A stretch of 5,527 bases of DNA from Campylobacteraceae bacterium UBA1877 (GTDB lineage Bacteria; Campylobacterota; Campylobacteria; Campylobacterales; Campylobacteraceae): the NCBI GenBank assembly GCA_002352945.1, contig DDHL01000070.1, forward strand, positions 1 to 5,527, written 5' to 3'. A model generated the notes under the pieces. The model ran no database searches. It was not told where the DNA came from and saw only the letters and a program-made list of their open reading frames with translations. Shown one piece after another: positions 5,013-5,527 of the stretch. Every line of letters starts with the position of its first letter. The stretch's first letter is position 1. Made by a program: the position numbers and the translations under genes.

Positions 5013-5527
5013 GAGAGTATAAAGACGCACGCCTTACCCAATATGTCAAAGCTGCGGGTTGAGCTGCCAAGGTAGGTCCGGCGGATCTTACATCTTTGCT
5101 TGGCGGGCTTTATGAGCCGCATCCAAATGTTTTAGTAGGCAGTGAAGGCAGTGAAGATGCAAGCGTTTATAAACTAGACGATAAGCGCGCATTAGTTCAA
5201 ACTGCCGATTTTATCACTCCGGTGGTAAATGACCCATACTTGTATGGGCAAATCGCAGCTGCAAATGCCCTAAGTGATGTATTTGCTATGGGAGGCGAGG
5301 TCTTAACTGCTCTTAACCTTGTTGGATTTGATGGATGCCACCATCCTTATGAGCTTCTTCGAGAGATTTTAGAAGGCGGCCGTGATAAGGTGCTTGAGTG
5401 CGGTGGTGTAGTAACTGGTGGACACACTATCGATACTCCAGAAATGTATTATGGTCTGTCTGTAACAGGGGAGGTAAACCCAAATAGTTTTTGGCGCAAC
5501 AATACACCTCGAGTTGGAGATGTGCTG
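5009..5527 (+). CDS. selD: Selenide, water dikinase SelD, selenocysteine-containing (3' end outside window)
   Basis: SelD makes selenophosphate from selenide and ATP, the selenium donor for selenocysteine tRNA and selenouridine synthesis. Reading through one in-frame TGA at 5060-5062 gives 173 codons open to the window edge, roughly half of the usual 340-350 residues. The N-terminus RLTQYVKAAGUAAKVGP places U18 three residues before K21, the spacing of catalytic Cys17 and Lys20 in E. coli SelD. Other family residues are present: D50 (EDASVY), D67 (TADFITPVVNDP), N86 and D90 (ANALSDVFAMGG), and a GGHTID segment. The start overlaps the yedF stop as ATGA. No close ribosome binding site is seen, only AGGA at 4993-4996, twelve bases away, so translational coupling is likely. 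Gene finders that treat UGA only as stop would miss the N-terminus or call an 17-codon fragment. The readthrough protein is too well conserved to be a pseudogene. Confidence 0.93.
5060..5108 (+). promoter_or_regulatory. Selenocysteine UGA codon and bacterial SECIS-like hairpin in selD
   Basis: The TGA (5060-5062) is followed directly by a two-part stem-loop. The lower stem is GCCAAG (5066-5071) with CTTGGC (5099-5104), extended by T5065-G5105 and C5064-G5106. The upper stem is GTAGGTCC (5072-5079) with GGA (5083-5085) and CTTAC (5087-5091), leaving a bulged U at 5086 and an apical GGC loop (5080-5082). The loop begins 17 nt after the UGA with G at its first position, in line with the bacterial SECIS pattern recognised by SelB. 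The fold was worked out by eye. Confidence 0.82.

Noticed and set aside
5009..5062. selD as a pseudogene broken by a stop codon at 5060
   Set aside because: The TGA falls exactly at the catalytic Cys position, a SECIS-like hairpin follows, and the rest of the frame is intact and conserved.

Overview
The window is an accessory-metabolism locus for a molybdenum/tungsten formate dehydrogenase and its selenium supply, with every gene on the + strand. The FdhA/FdhB/FdhC protein types, the order fdhABC-fdhD-modE-like-yedF-selD, and the moderate AT-richness with extended -10 promoters point to Campylobacterota (Epsilonproteobacteria such as Campylobacter, Sulfurospirillum or Sulfurimonas relatives). 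From memory, Campylobacter jejuni has a similar arrangement. I cannot assign a genus from the sequence alone.

Region 1 (1-2461) is the structural operon: the C-terminal third of the catalytic subunit FdhA (its start lies upstream of the window), the four-cluster iron-sulfur subunit FdhB, and the cytochrome b subunit FdhC. Gaps between the genes are 11 and 14 nt. A perfect 12-bp inverted repeat directly after fdhC (2462-2489) looks like the operon terminator. Behind it lie two related palindromes (2490-2520) and an extended -10 promoter.

Region 2 (2590-4323) starts a new transcription unit: fdhD (sulfurtransferase that activates the Mo cofactor), overlapped by 8 nt by a ModE-like regulator. 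In that regulator a duplicated cysteine-containing module precedes the winged helix-turn-helix, and no molybdate-binding domain follows it. A 60-residue protein of unknown function comes next, with its own promoter-like sequence.

Region 3 (4324-5527) has a 98-nt intergenic stretch with three small hairpins, then yedF (TusA-like plus DsrE-like selenium-metabolism protein), coupled by an ATGA overlap to selD (selenide, water dikinase), which runs off the right edge. In selD the catalytic cysteine codon is an in-frame UGA (5060-5062), followed at once by a bacterial SECIS-like hairpin. SelD is therefore almost certainly a selenoprotein that needs selenocysteine to make selenophosphate.

Together: FdhABC oxidises formate and passes electrons through Fe-S clusters and haem b to the quinone pool. 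FdhD sulfurates the Mo cofactor. YedF and SelD handle selenium and activate it for selenocysteine, which FdhA probably also contains in its unseen N-terminal part. The ModE-like protein may tie expression to metal or cofactor status. Nothing mobile, no CRISPR array and no tRNA or rRNA gene was found.
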